Of a stretch of 64,000 nt of DNA, positions 27,211-35,613 are shown piece after piece. Under the pieces are notes generated by a model. That model ran no database searches, was not told where the DNA came from, and saw nothing but the letters and a program-made list of their open reading frames with translations. Origin of the DNA: Agrobacterium tumefaciens. GTDB taxonomy: Bacteria > Pseudomonadota > Alphaproteobacteria > Rhizobiales > Rhizobiaceae. The translations under genes were made by a program, and so were the position numbers. The stretch is from assembly GCF_013318015.2 (NCBI RefSeq), contig NZ_CP115841.1, positions 558,001 to 622,000 of the forward strand, in the 5' to 3' direction. Position 1 is the stretch's first letter. Each line of letters opens with the position of its first letter.

Positions 27211-27642
27211 ATGACGATTGCCGACAAGGACCGGGCGCTGCTCGCCCTGCTTTCCGAAAACGCCCGCATGCCGGTGGCGGAACTGGCCCGCAAACTCGGC
27301 CTTTCGCGCACCACCGTGCAGGCTCGCATCGAGCGGCTCGAGGCCGAAGGGGTGATCGCCGGTTATGGCCTGAGACTTTCGGAAAGCTATCTTTCCGGGC
27401 TGGTGCGCGCCCATGTGCTGATCACCATCGGGCCAAAGGCGCTGCCCGGCGTGACGGCGGCGCTCACTGCCATCAAGGAGGTGACAACGCTGCATTCGGT
27501 CAGCGGCACTTTCGACCTGATCGCCATTCTGGCAGCACCTTCCATTCTCGACCTTGACCGGTTGATCGACAGGATCGGCGCGCTGGACGGCGTGGAACGC
27601 ACGCTATCGTCGATCATTCTTTCCACGCGGATTTCGCGGTAG
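27211..27642 (+). CDS. Lrp/AsnC family regulator
   Basis: 143 residues: helix-turn-helix (about 4-55; LSENARMPVAELARKLGLSRTTVQARIERLEAEG) and an AsnC/RAM effector domain with ITIGPKALPGV and VSGTFDLIAIL. Divergent from the dehydrogenase with 147 bases between starts, a common layout for amino-acid-responsive control of a catabolic gene. Effector probably lysine or a related amino acid, by context. Confidence 0.85.
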   Translation: MTIADKDRALLALLSENARMPVAELARKLGLSRTTVQARIERLEAEGVIAGYGLRLSESYLSGLVRAHVLITIGPKALPGVTAALTAIKEVTTLHSVSGTFDLIAILAAPSILDLDRLIDRIGALDGVERTLSSIILSTRISR

Positions 27643-27695
27643 GCGTTGGAGGGTTTGGCAGGCGAAAGGCGGACGAGTGCGCGCAATGCTCTCGT

Positions 27696-27740
27696 CCCCC
27701 CTCATTCCTTTGACAAGCACAGAAATCAGGAAGGTGGGGG
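27696..27740. repeat. Intergenic palindromic repeat, family A (copy 3, degenerate)
   Basis: CCCCCCTCATTCCTT, TGACAAGCAC, AGAAATCAGG, then GGTGGGGG. Same core as the copy at 12473-12505 but with decayed arms. It separates the convergent Lrp and HxlR genes. Confidence 0.6.
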
Positions 27741-27746
27741 CTTGCC

Positions 27747-28118
27747 TTACCCTAACCCACCCCTCTCGTCATAAGCCTTCTGCGCCGCCAGCACCGCGTC
27801 CATATTGCCCTCCGCCCAGTGGGCCAGTGCCGCAACCGTGTCGGTCAGCGTGCGCCCGAGCGGCGTCAGGGAATATTCGACCGTGACCGGCACCGTCGGA
27901 AAGACCTGCCGCGAAATCAGGCCGTCGCGCTCGAGCTTTTTCAGCGTCTGAGACAGAACCTTCTGCGAAATGCCCTTGATTTCCCGCCGCAGCAGGTTGA
28001 AGCGCACCGCGTCCACCCGCAGCTTGTCGAGGATCAGCAGCGCCCATTTGTCAGCGATCCTGTCCAGCACCATGCGTGTGGGGCAGCGATCCTCGTAAAC
28101 GTCATAGACATGTTCCAT
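27747..28118 (-). CDS. HxlR family regulator
   Basis: 123 residues from MEHVYDVYEDRCPTR, with the N-terminal cysteine C12 that many redox- or aldehyde-sensing HxlR proteins carry, and the winged helix LLRREIKGISQKVLSQTLKKLERDGLI. An ATG three codons upstream (28127) is an alternative. The longer open frame upstream is not supported. It is divergent from the NmrA-type oxidoreductase, and a palindrome in between is a candidate operator. Such pairs often respond to electrophiles or quinones. Confidence 0.85.
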   Translation of the reverse strand: MEHVYDVYEDRCPTRMVLDRIADKWALLILDKLRVDAVRFNLLRREIKGISQKVLSQTLKKLERDGLISRQVFPTVPVTVEYSLTPLGRTLTDTVAALAHWAEGNMDAVLAAQKAYDERGGLG

Positions 28119-28216
28119 GGGTCTCATCCCGCTCTGAAAAGCCCGGGTCGGTTTCCTTGAGGATACCAGATAACCGGAAAGTGCTCTCTTTTCCTGATTT
28201 CGAATACGCAGTACGT

Positions 28217-28231
28217 ATGTTTTCGAAACAT
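28217..28231. promoter_or_regulatory. Palindrome between HxlR and NmrA genes, candidate operator
   Basis: ATGTTT, TCG, AAACAT: a perfect 6-3-6 dyad 31 bases before the oxidoreductase start, near the expected promoter. HxlR regulators bind dyads in divergent promoter regions. The link to this regulator is inferred. Confidence 0.5.
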
Positions 28232-28261
28232 GGTTTCTACTAGATACTACGGAGATTTGAG

Positions 28262-29101
28262 ATGACTGGCAAGATACTCGTAATCGGTTCCACCGGCACC
28301 ATCGGCACGCCGCTGGTAAAGGCGCTTCTGGCCAAGGGCGAAAGCGTGAAAGCGGCCTCGCGCACCGGCAAGGCAGCCGAAGGCGCGGAAGGGGTGCGCT
28401 TCGATTACACCGACGCCTCGACCTACACGGATGCCTTCGATGGCGTCGATCGTCTGTTTCTGATCCTGGCTGGCGGGCGTCTGGATGCAATCGACGCGCT
28501 GACGCCGGTTGTCGAGGAAGCTGCCCGCCGCAATGTGAAGATCGTGTTCCTCAGCGTCTTCGGCGTCGATGCCGACGATTCCATTCCCTATCGCCAGGTG
28601 GAACTGAAGATCATCGCTTCCGGCGCGCCTTACGTCATTCTGCGCCCCAACTGGTTTGCCGATAATTTCCACACCTACTGGAAGGCCGGCATCGAACACG
28701 GCCAGATCGCCGTTCCGGCAGGCGAAGGCAAGTCGAGCTTCATCGACGTGCGCGATATCGCCGACAGTGCAGCGTCAGCGCTGACCTCGACGGATTTCGA
28801 CAATAAGGCGTTCAACCTGACCGGGCCGAAGGCTTTGAGTTACGGCGAGGCGGCCGCGATCATCTCGCAGGCCATCGGCAAGCCGGTCGGCTATAGCGCG
28901 GTTTCGGACGATGTTTTCATCGGCATTCTGACCGGCGCTGGCGTTCCGAAGGATTACGCCGCCTTCCTCGCGTCGATCTTCTATCCGGTGCGCGAAGGCT
29001 GGACGTCGGCGGTCACCGGTGATGTCGAGACTTTGACCGGCCACGCACCGCGCTCGCTGGAAACCTATGTGGCCGACCATGTGGCCGCGCTGAAGGATTG
29101 A
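28262..29101 (+). CDS. NmrA-type NAD(P)-binding oxidoreductase (QorB-like)
   Basis: 279 residues. Rossmann motif GSTGTIG (9-15), then SRTGKAAEGAEGVRFDYTD as the atypical-SDR second strand, ILRPNWFADNF and FIDVRDIAD. The classical SDR YxxxK is replaced, as in NmrA/QorB proteins that reduce quinones or act as redox sensors. GGAG lies before the ATG. Control by the divergent HxlR protein is likely. Confidence 0.82.
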   Translation: MTGKILVIGSTGTIGTPLVKALLAKGESVKAASRTGKAAEGAEGVRFDYTDASTYTDAFDGVDRLFLILAGGRLDAIDALTPVVEEAARRNVKIVFLSVFGVDADDSIPYRQVELKIIASGAPYVILRPNWFADNFHTYWKAGIEHGQIAVPAGEGKSSFIDVRDIADSAASALTSTDFDNKAFNLTGPKALSYGEAAAIISQAIGKPVGYSAVSDDVFIGILTGAGVPKDYAAFLASIFYPVREGWTSAVTGDVETLTGHAPRSLETYVADHVAALKD

Positions 29102-29127
29102 CGCTCAGAAACGACACGCCCGTCGCG

Positions 29128-30792
29128 TCACGCCGGATCGGTGGAGCCGCGGCGGGCCTTGAACAACATCTTCAGCCGCTGGATATCATCCGCATTCCAG
29201 CCCTGCGGTGCGGTTACCTCCATCCACGCATCGATATAGTGCTCCGGCGCGTAGACATGGCCGTAACCGATCGGCGCCGTGGTGGCGGCGGCAACATCAA
29301 GACCGAGCTGCAGCAGGGTCACGACCGGGAACCAGCGGAAGGATGTGGAGACGTCAGGGCCGTGATGAACCATCCATTGCGGTCGCCGGTAAAGCGATGC
29401 GGCCTCGAAGAAGGTGATCGGGTCGCTGGCATATTGCAGATAGACGATGCGCATCGGGCCCCACTTCGCATCAGGCATATGCGCAGTGGTATATTGGTTG
29501 GCGAAGCGGATGACCGAGGAATCGCGGAAACGCGGCAGCCATTCCGGCGTACCCGCCACACGCCCATTGGTGGCCATGCGCCATGTGGGGCTGGAAAAGG
29601 GCGGACCGCTCCACAGCGCACCCTGGAACGGGTCCGAGAGCACATCGTAAAGATCGGATGATTTCTGCGAGTTCAGCGAACCGAGGCTCAGCCCGTGCAG
29701 ATAGAGTTTCGGGCGCGTCTCCTTCGGCAGGGTGGTCCAGTAACCGTAGACGGCCTGAAACAGCGCGCGCGCCGTTTCCACACCGTAATCTGGTTCGGTC
29801 AGAAGCGCGATCCAGCTGGAAAGATAGGAATATTGCACGGCAACGCTGGCGATATCGCCGTCATGCAGATATTCGACCGTATCAAGCGCTTCCGGATCGA
29901 TCCAGCCGGTGCCGGTGGGAATGACGACCAGCAACACCTTGCGCTCGAACCCGCCAACCCGCTTCAGCTCTTCCAGCGCAAGTGCTGCCCTTTCCTCGGG
30001 CGTTGCCGCAGAATTCAGGCCTGCATAGACCCTGAGCGGTTCCCTGGCCGGGCGGTGGGTGAAGGCGGAAATCTCCTGTGCCTCCGGCCCGCCGGCCACG
30101 AATTCGCGGCCTCTGCGGCCAAGCGATTCCCATGTCATCAGGGAAGCGCTGCTGCCGGTTTTGAGCGCATCGGAAGGGCGCGGTACATCCGGCTCGATCA
30201 GCGCATCCACCTGTTTCAGCGAGGAATCGGCAAACTTCAGGCCGATATCGAAGATCAGACCGTTCAGCAGCATCCATGACAGCACGATGGCGGCGGCTAT
30301 ACCGAGCACATTGGCGAGCCGGCGCGGCAGGAAGTGACGGCTGCGCACCGAGAAGAATCGCCGGATGAGCTGGAAAAGCCGTCCAGCGCCGATGAGGAGG
30401 GCGGAGACCAGCACCGAAACGCCGCCGGTCTTGGTGGGGTGGGCGCTGGGCAACGGATCGAGCTCCATCAGGATACGGATGGAATTCTGCCAGTCTTTCG
30501 CCTGCCAAAGAAACGCGATCGCCGTTATCGCGCTGGCAAGGGCGATGAGAAAGCGGATGCTGCGCCGGTTATGGCGCGAGGGGTGGGGCAATTCCAGATA
30601 GGTCCATATGGCGGTGAGCGCCACGCCGATCAGATAACCGATGGCAAAGGAAAATCCGCACAGCACACCCTGCATCAGCCATGTGCGCGGCAGAAGAGAC
30701 GGCGTGAGCGAAGCGCAGAACAGAATAGTGCCAAAGACGATGCCGGTTGCCGAAAGACCCGCAAACAACCGCCCAACCCATTGTTTCAACAA
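29128..30792 (-). CDS. Alpha/beta-hydrolase family membrane protein
   Basis: About 554 residues. Four to five membrane segments in the first 200 residues are followed by a hydrolase domain with the serine elbow LHGLSLGSLNS. Large actinobacterial and rhizobial homologues carry the same arrangement; function unknown. The start is uncertain: TTG at 30792 has GGGG nine bases ahead and follows AAAAAGGGG, while GTG at 30825 and TTG at 30855 lack a ribosome binding site. Confidence 0.7.
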   Translation of the reverse strand: MLKQWVGRLFAGLSATGIVFGTILFCASLTPSLLPRTWLMQGVLCGFSFAIGYLIGVALTAIWTYLELPHPSRHNRRSIRFLIALASAITAIAFLWQAKDWQNSIRILMELDPLPSAHPTKTGGVSVLVSALLIGAGRLFQLIRRFFSVRSRHFLPRRLANVLGIAAAIVLSWMLLNGLIFDIGLKFADSSLKQVDALIEPDVPRPSDALKTGSSASLMTWESLGRRGREFVAGGPEAQEISAFTHRPAREPLRVYAGLNSAATPEERAALALEELKRVGGFERKVLLVVIPTGTGWIDPEALDTVEYLHDGDIASVAVQYSYLSSWIALLTEPDYGVETARALFQAVYGYWTTLPKETRPKLYLHGLSLGSLNSQKSSDLYDVLSDPFQGALWSGPPFSSPTWRMATNGRVAGTPEWLPRFRDSSVIRFANQYTTAHMPDAKWGPMRIVYLQYASDPITFFEAASLYRRPQWMVHHGPDVSTSFRWFPVVTLLQLGLDVAAATTAPIGYGHVYAPEHYIDAWMEVTAPQGWNADDIQRLKMLFKARRGSTDPA

Positions 30793-31021
30793 CTTGACTT
30801 GCCCCTTTTTCCCGCCGTCTGGCACGAGTGTAGTATGCGGTGGGCGAGGGTGCAAACCCTGTTAGCAGGATAAAAATCACAATTATAGGAAAATAATCCT
30901 TTACAGCGTGACGGTGGTTTGATAGGTTTAGGTCACAGTCGGAGATTTGCGGCTGAGCGGCAAAGGTCGGTTTAGCCGATGCTTTTTCCGCGACACGTCA
31001 TTTCTCTCGCAGGTCCACCTC

Positions 31022-31549
31022 ATGGCAAATATCCGCAATTGCGATCTGGCGCTCCACGGCGTCTGGCAGGAAAGCTGCGCCTATGGCGGCGAGGGCAGGC
31101 TGGAGGCCGCACCCGAGATAAAATCGCGGGCCGACAAGCTGGCTGCCGAAGATGCGGCGCGCAATGGCAATCTGCGGCAATTGCTGAACGAGCTGACGGT
31201 GGAGATGCGCGAACAGTTCTGCATGTACCGCAACCTGCGGCAGACAAGCGAAGCGGCATTTTTATCAACGGTGGAGGATGCCTCGGGCAAACAGGCGCGC
31301 GCCGACGTGAAGGCCGCAACGGATCAGCTTTCGCTGATTGTGCGCACACTGGAACGGATCGATGCCCTGCAACGGGTGCTGGCAGAAGAGAGGCAGGCTC
31401 TTGCCGGCGAGGACGAAGCCGATACCGAAGATTACGAAATGGCGGTGGCGCATTTTCTCAAACGCATCGACGAACTGGCAGAACAGAAATGCCGCGCGAG
31501 GCTGGAGGCCGATCTGGCTCGTAGTGCATCTACAGAAGCTGACACATGA
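31022..31549 (+). CDS. Candidate GTA small terminase (g1 position), helical protein
   Basis: 175 residues, almost entirely charged helix, with no recognised domain. It overlaps the TerL gene by four bases (ATGA), so it is coupled to it. In RcGTA the gene just before TerL (g1) is the small terminase TerS that selects and feeds DNA to the motor. Assignment here rests on position and helical make-up only; the protein is longer than RcGTA g1 as I recall it. The ribosome binding site is weak. The 166 bases upstream (30856-31021) must hold the cluster promoter, but none is recognisable. Confidence 0.6.
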   Translation: MANIRNCDLALHGVWQESCAYGGEGRLEAAPEIKSRADKLAAEDAARNGNLRQLLNELTVEMREQFCMYRNLRQTSEAAFLSTVEDASGKQARADVKAATDQLSLIVRTLERIDALQRVLAEERQALAGEDEADTEDYEMAVAHFLKRIDELAEQKCRARLEADLARSASTEADT

Positions 31550-32805
31550 CGGATGTTTCGAGCGAACCCCAACTGCAAAAGCAGGTCTTCACCCTTCTGC
31601 GCGACTGGCGTTTCATCGGTAACCTGCCGCAACAGCCGCCTGAGGGTGACTGGCGGACGTGGCTTCTGATCGGCGGGCGCGGATCCGGCAAGACGCGCGC
31701 CGGGGCCGAATGGGTGCACAGGATTGCGTCCGCCGGCAAGCAATCTGATTTGCGCATCGCGCTTGTTGCGGAAACGCTGGGGGATGCCCGTGAGGTGATG
31801 ATTGACGGCATTTCCGGAATCTGCCGTATCGCCCGCCGTTGCCGCCCCGCCTTCGAGGTATCGCGCCGGAGGGTTATCTGGCCAAACGGGGCCATGGCGC
31901 AGGTGTTTTCCTCTGAAGACCCAGAAAGCCTGCGCGGCCCGCAATTTCACATGGCTTGGGCCGATGAACTTGGAAAATGGAAATATCCGCAGGAAACATG
32001 GGACATGCTGCAATTTGGCCTGCGTCTGGGTGAGGCCCCACGGCAATTGGTGACGACGACGCCACGGCCCATTCCGCTCCTGAAGGCGCTTCTCGCCGAC
32101 CCTTCGAGCCGGGTGGCCAAAATGCCGACGGCGATGAATGCGCAAAATCTCTCACCCGGTTTCCTGAAAGCCATGCACGACCGTTACGGCGGCACGCGGC
32201 TGGGGCGTCAGGAGATCGGCGGCGAACTGATTGATGAGCGCGAAGGCGCGCTATGGAAACGTGCCGATCTGGAAGCAATTGTGGAAACCGACCATGAGCC
32301 GCTGGCGCGGATCGTGGTCGCGGTAGACCCGCCCGCCGGTATCGGTGAAAATTCCTGCTGCGGCATCGTGGCGGCCGGGCTTGGCATATCAGGCAAGTTG
32401 GTCGTGCTTGCGGATTGTTCGGTGGAAGGTGAAACACCGGCCGGCTGGGCGCGGGCCGTTGTCGCTGCCGTTCGCCGTCATGAGGCCGACCGGGTGGCGG
32501 CGGAAGTCAATCAGGGCGGCGAGATGGTGCGGGCAATGTTGCAGAGCATAGACGCCAATCTGCCGCTGACCCTGGTGCGGGCAAGCCGGGGCAAGTTCAC
32601 CCGCGCCGAGCCGGTGGCGGCACTCTACGAACAGGGCAGGGTACGCCACGCCGCACGGTTTGAAAAACTAACCGACCAGATGGCGGATTTCGGACCCGAC
32701 GGTCTTTCATCCGGACGCTCGCCCGACCGGCTGGATGCGCTGGTCTGGGCAATAACGGCGTTGACGACGACTGTGGCGAGTGAGCCGAGGGTGCGCGGAA
32801 TGTGA
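31546..32805 (+). CDS. GTA terminase large subunit (TerL, g2)
   Basis: The ATP-driven DNA packaging motor, 419 residues. Walker A GGRGSGKT (43-50), Walker B with D140-E141 in MAWADELGKW, coupling motif VTTTPRP (169-175), and an RNase H-like nuclease domain with D261 (VVAVDPP), E320 (VAAEVNQGG) and D394/D397 (SPDRLDAL). All motor and nuclease residues are present, so the protein should be functional. Matches the GTA/DUF TerL family. Confidence 0.93.
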   Translation: MTDVSSEPQLQKQVFTLLRDWRFIGNLPQQPPEGDWRTWLLIGGRGSGKTRAGAEWVHRIASAGKQSDLRIALVAETLGDAREVMIDGISGICRIARRCRPAFEVSRRRVIWPNGAMAQVFSSEDPESLRGPQFHMAWADELGKWKYPQETWDMLQFGLRLGEAPRQLVTTTPRPIPLLKALLADPSSRVAKMPTAMNAQNLSPGFLKAMHDRYGGTRLGRQEIGGELIDEREGALWKRADLEAIVETDHEPLARIVVAVDPPAGIGENSCCGIVAAGLGISGKLVVLADCSVEGETPAGWARAVVAAVRRHEADRVAAEVNQGGEMVRAMLQSIDANLPLTLVRASRGKFTRAEPVAALYEQGRVRHAARFEKLTDQMADFGPDGLSSGRSPDRLDALVWAITALTTTVASEPRVRGM

Positions 32806-32866
32806 TATAGGCGCTAATTGGCCCCATGAATGAGAGCCAATTGCCCATCTAGCCGATGCATATTGG

Positions 32867-32891
32867 TTCTTCTCCCCGGCGGGGAGAAGAA
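32867..32891. repeat. RIME-like palindrome downstream of TerL
   Basis: TTCTTCTCCCC, GGC, GGGGAGAAGAA: a perfect 11-base inverted repeat with a three-base centre, matching the palindrome core of the repeats at 1270-1325 and 57784-57831. It lies 61 bases after the TerL stop. Confidence 0.7.
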
Positions 32892-32935
32892 ATCCGGGTC
32901 GCCGTTAACGCCCAAAATCGGACGTCTGGCAGATG

Positions 32936-33043
32936 CTACTTCTTCGGAGACTGCGCGGGTTTCGGCTGAGAACCGGTTTCGCGCATCTGGCGCCACTCGT
33001 TTTCAAGCCGGTCATAAACGGTCTGGGGGATTGTCGCTGTCAT
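32936..33043 (-). CDS. 35-residue peptide gene, antisense within the GTA cluster
   Basis: MTATIPQTVYDRLENEWRQM..., ending in a Lys/Pro/Gln-rich tail. AAGGAGG nine bases before the ATG is a full anti-ribosomal match, which argues strongly for translation despite the length. It begins with a short amphipathic helix. No family is recognised. It is opposite to the GTA genes and has its own upstream region with a palindrome. Confidence 0.55.
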   Translation of the reverse strand: MTATIPQTVYDRLENEWRQMRETGSQPKPAQSPKK

Positions 33044-33073
33044 GGTGGCATTCCTCCTTGAATGGTCAACGCT

Positions 33074-33116
33074 GCGGAAGTGCGCGGTGAATGGAGTTAG
33101 CGCGCTAAGGTTCCGC
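33074..33116. promoter_or_regulatory. Nested inverted repeats upstream of the 35-codon gene
   Basis: A perfect 12-base palindrome TTAGCGCGCTAA (33097-33108) lies inside a wider pair GCGGAA (33074-33079) and TTCCGC (33111-33116). Position between two divergent genes suggests an operator or a structured leader; nothing more can be said from sequence. Confidence 0.4.
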
Positions 33117-33160
33117 AACTCAAGGAATTTTTTACCTCAAAGCCCCGGTCAGCGGATTAA

Positions 33161-33188
33161 AATCGATTAGGATTTTTTCAAATCGATT
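33161..33188. promoter_or_regulatory. Two AATCGATT sites 20 bases apart
   Basis: AATCGATT occurs at 33161-33168 and 33181-33188, each extended by A or T on both sides. Exactly two helical turns separate them, in an AT-rich stretch 70-95 bases before the endolysin start. This is the pattern of an operator for a cooperative dimer. The regulator is unknown. Confidence 0.45.
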
Positions 33189-33255
33189 TAGTTCTGACGG
33201 CCGTCATGTGGAAAAAACAAAGGGTGATATCGCCCCCGATTTTCAGGAGCCGGCT

Positions 33256-33894
33256 GTGGCCTATGACGAGGCGCGATTCTTCGCGTCGGTGCGAATTTCC
33301 ATCTACGGTGGTCGCCTGCGAGCTACACAGCTTGACGGGACGAAGACGATCCTGGCCGGCTTCGGCAAGGCCCTGCCGGGCGGTGATCCCCGCTGGTTCG
33401 CCTACATGCTGGCCACCACTTTTCACGAGACGGCTGCGACCATGCAGCCGGTGCGCGAGACATTGGCGGCAAACGATTCCGAGGCGATCGCAAGGCTGGA
33501 CCGGGCCTTTGCGGCAGGCAGGCTGCCCATGGTGCGCAAACCCTATTGGCGGCCAGACGCCGAGGGCAAAAGCTGGCTCGGGCGCGGTTTCGTGCAACTG
33601 ACGCATCGCCGCAATTACGAGGCCATGTCGCAGCTGACCGGTGTGGACCTTCTGGAGCGTCCCGAGCGCGCCATGGAACCGGATGTGGCAACCGCGATCC
33701 TCATCCACGGCATGGTATCCGGCAGCTTTACCGGCCGGAAGCTTGCCGATGTCTTCGAGGGCAAGCGTGAGGATTGGGAGGGTGCGCGCGCCATCATCAA
33801 TGGCCTCGACCGGGCGCGGCTTGTCGGGGACTACGGCCGGGCATTTCATCGCGCCCTTTTGGCGGCGCGGATTGAACCGGCGCGGGCCAGATGA
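33256..33894 (+). CDS. GH19-type endolysin
   Basis: 212 residues. The segments TTFHETAATMQPVRE, GRGFVQLTHRRNYEAM and the C-terminal helical part match the GH19 chitinase/lysozyme fold found in phage endolysins; E in FHETA is the likely general acid and the second acidic residue lies near the GRGF loop. There is no signal peptide, so release would need a holin. AGGAG and six bases precede the GTG at 33256; a GTG at 33208 is less well supported. It is inserted between TerL and portal. Confidence 0.78.
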   Translation: MAYDEARFFASVRISIYGGRLRATQLDGTKTILAGFGKALPGGDPRWFAYMLATTFHETAATMQPVRETLAANDSEAIARLDRAFAAGRLPMVRKPYWRPDAEGKSWLGRGFVQLTHRRNYEAMSQLTGVDLLERPERAMEPDVATAILIHGMVSGSFTGRKLADVFEGKREDWEGARAIINGLDRARLVGDYGRAFHRALLAARIEPARAR

Positions 33895-33951
33895 TAACCC
33901 GTTAGCAAGGCCGCAAGGGCCATATTCGAATTTTGCATGACAGGTGACACC

Positions 33952-34260
33952 GTGATCCGCCATATCGTTTTTTTCACCGTTCCCGAGGAAAACCGCGACG
34001 CCGTGCGCAAGGGGCTCTCCGGCCTCACCGCCATACCGCATTCGCTGAAGCTGGAAATCGGCGAGAATGTGAAGAAGGACCAATGGGGTAATTCGGTCGA
34101 TTTCATCGTCTATGGAGAGTTCGAAAACGAGGCGGCGCTCGCGGCCTACAAAGCCGACCCCGCTTATGATCTTTCGACGCGTACGGTGAAGCCGCTGCGC
34201 GAGACGCGGGTTGCCGCTGATTTCAACAGCGATACGGCAGTGAAAGCGCCAATCCGGTAA
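33952..34260 (+). CDS. Dabb family (stress-responsive A/B barrel) protein
   Basis: 102 residues: VIRHIVFFTVPEENRDAV..., GENVKKDQWGNSVDFIVYGEFENEAALAAYKADPAY, the Dabb fold with its conserved central Asp/Tyr pattern. These are small dimeric ferredoxin-like barrels of diverse function. AGGTGA before the GTG at 33952 favours that start over the ATG at 33937. It is not known as a GTA component; it appears to be a passenger between TerL and portal. Confidence 0.75.
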   Translation: MIRHIVFFTVPEENRDAVRKGLSGLTAIPHSLKLEIGENVKKDQWGNSVDFIVYGEFENEAALAAYKADPAYDLSTRTVKPLRETRVAADFNSDTAVKAPIR

Positions 34261-34287
34261 GTTTCGTCAAGACTCGGGCTCTCGATC

Positions 34288-34403
34288 CTCATTCCTGTGC
34301 TTGTCACAGGAATCCAGTCGACGCGCGTCTGCACGGCGAAACGAGTGCTTTCAGTCCAAAAACTTGGGCTGGCTGAATCCCTGTGACGAGCACAGGGATG
34401 AGG
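34288..34403. repeat. Composite palindromic element, family A, with 30-base terminal inverted repeats
   Basis: Left unit 34288-34316 (CCTCATTCCTGTG, CTTGT, CACAGGAAT, CCAG) and right unit 34373-34403 (CTGAATCCCTGTG, ACGAG, CACAGGGATGAGG) are imperfect inverted copies of each other, and each unit is itself a palindrome. The 116-base whole resembles a miniature inverted-repeat element. It fills the 186-base gap before the portal gene. Confidence 0.7.
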
Positions 34404-34446
34404 GCCTGGCGGGAAACTGAGCCCGCATTAAAACAAGGATAATTCC

Positions 34447-35613
34447 ATGCGATTTCCGTTTTCCCTGCCGTGGCGGCGCCCGGCGGATGGCAGAGCCGTG
34501 CCTGAACGCAAGACAGCGGCGGGCGGCTTCATGGCGGTTGCGGCGCAGGGTGGGCAGGCATTCTGGACCGGCCGCTCCTATGCCGCACTCGCCCGCGAGG
34601 GCTTCATGAGAAACCCGATAGCGCACCGCGCCGCCCGCATGGTGGCAGAAGCCTCCGCATCGGTGAGCTGGCTGCTTTACGATGGCGATGAGGAGATCGG
34701 CGATCATCCGCTGCTCGCACTTCTAGGCAAGCCCAGCGCGCATATGGGCGGGCCGGACTTTTTCGAGACGCTGTATGGCCATCTGATGTTGGCTGGCAAC
34801 GCCTATATCGAGCCGCTAGTGGTCGGCGAACGACTGCGCGAGCTGCATCTTCTGCGGCCGGACAGGGTGAGCATCATCGAAGGCGAGGATGGCTGGCCCC
34901 TGGGTTACGATTATCGTGCCGAGGGCCGCGCCATCAGGCGCATTGCCGCTGAACGTGACGGGCTGGGGCTGCTTCACCTCAAGCTTTTTCATCCGCTGGA
35001 CGATCGGGCCGGGTTCGCTCCCCTTGCTTCGGCGGGCGCGGCTCTCGATCTGCACAATGCCGCGAGCCAGTGGAACAAACGTCTGCTCGACAATTCCGCT
35101 CGCCCTTCCGGTGCACTGGTCTATCAGCCGAAAGAGGGTGGCAATCTCTCCACCGAGCAATATGAGCGGCTGAAGCGCGAGCTGGAGGAAGGTTATCAGG
35201 GCGCGATGAATGCAGGCCGGCCGCTTCTTCTGGAAGGCGGTCTCGACTGGAAGGCCATGGGGCTTTCGCCGCGCGACATGGATTTTCTGGAAGCACGCAA
35301 CGGTGCGGCACGCGACATCGCGCTTGCACTCGGCGTACCGCCGATGCTGATCGGCATTCCCGGCGACAATACCTATGCCAATTACCAGGAGGCAAACCGC
35401 GCTTTCTATCGTCTCACCGTGCTGCCGCTCGTCAACCGCACGGCGGCACGGCTCTGCGGCTGGCTGTCGCCGATTTTCGGCTCCGGGCTGCGGCTGGAAC
35501 CGGATCTCGACAGGATCGCCGGTCTTGCCGGTGAGCGGGACGCTCTGTGGACAAGGATCGGCGCAGCGTCGTTTCTGACCGACGAGGAAAAGCGGGAGGC
35601 GGTGGGGTATTAG
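34447..35613 (+). CDS. GTA portal protein (HK97 family, g3)
   Basis: 388 residues. Forms the dodecameric channel at the capsid vertex through which DNA enters and leaves. HK97-type features: ARMVAEASASVSWLLY near the N-terminus, YGHLMLAGNAYIE, LLHLKLFHPLDDRAGFAPL, and ALGVPPMLIGIPGDNTYANYQEANRAFYRLTVLPL for the stem and wing. Full length. Confidence 0.92.
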   Translation: MRFPFSLPWRRPADGRAVPERKTAAGGFMAVAAQGGQAFWTGRSYAALAREGFMRNPIAHRAARMVAEASASVSWLLYDGDEEIGDHPLLALLGKPSAHMGGPDFFETLYGHLMLAGNAYIEPLVVGERLRELHLLRPDRVSIIEGEDGWPLGYDYRAEGRAIRRIAAERDGLGLLHLKLFHPLDDRAGFAPLASAGAALDLHNAASQWNKRLLDNSARPSGALVYQPKEGGNLSTEQYERLKRELEEGYQGAMNAGRPLLLEGGLDWKAMGLSPRDMDFLEARNGAARDIALALGVPPMLIGIPGDNTYANYQEANRAFYRLTVLPLVNRTAARLCGWLSPIFGSGLRLEPDLDRIAGLAGERDALWTRIGAASFLTDEEKREAVGY

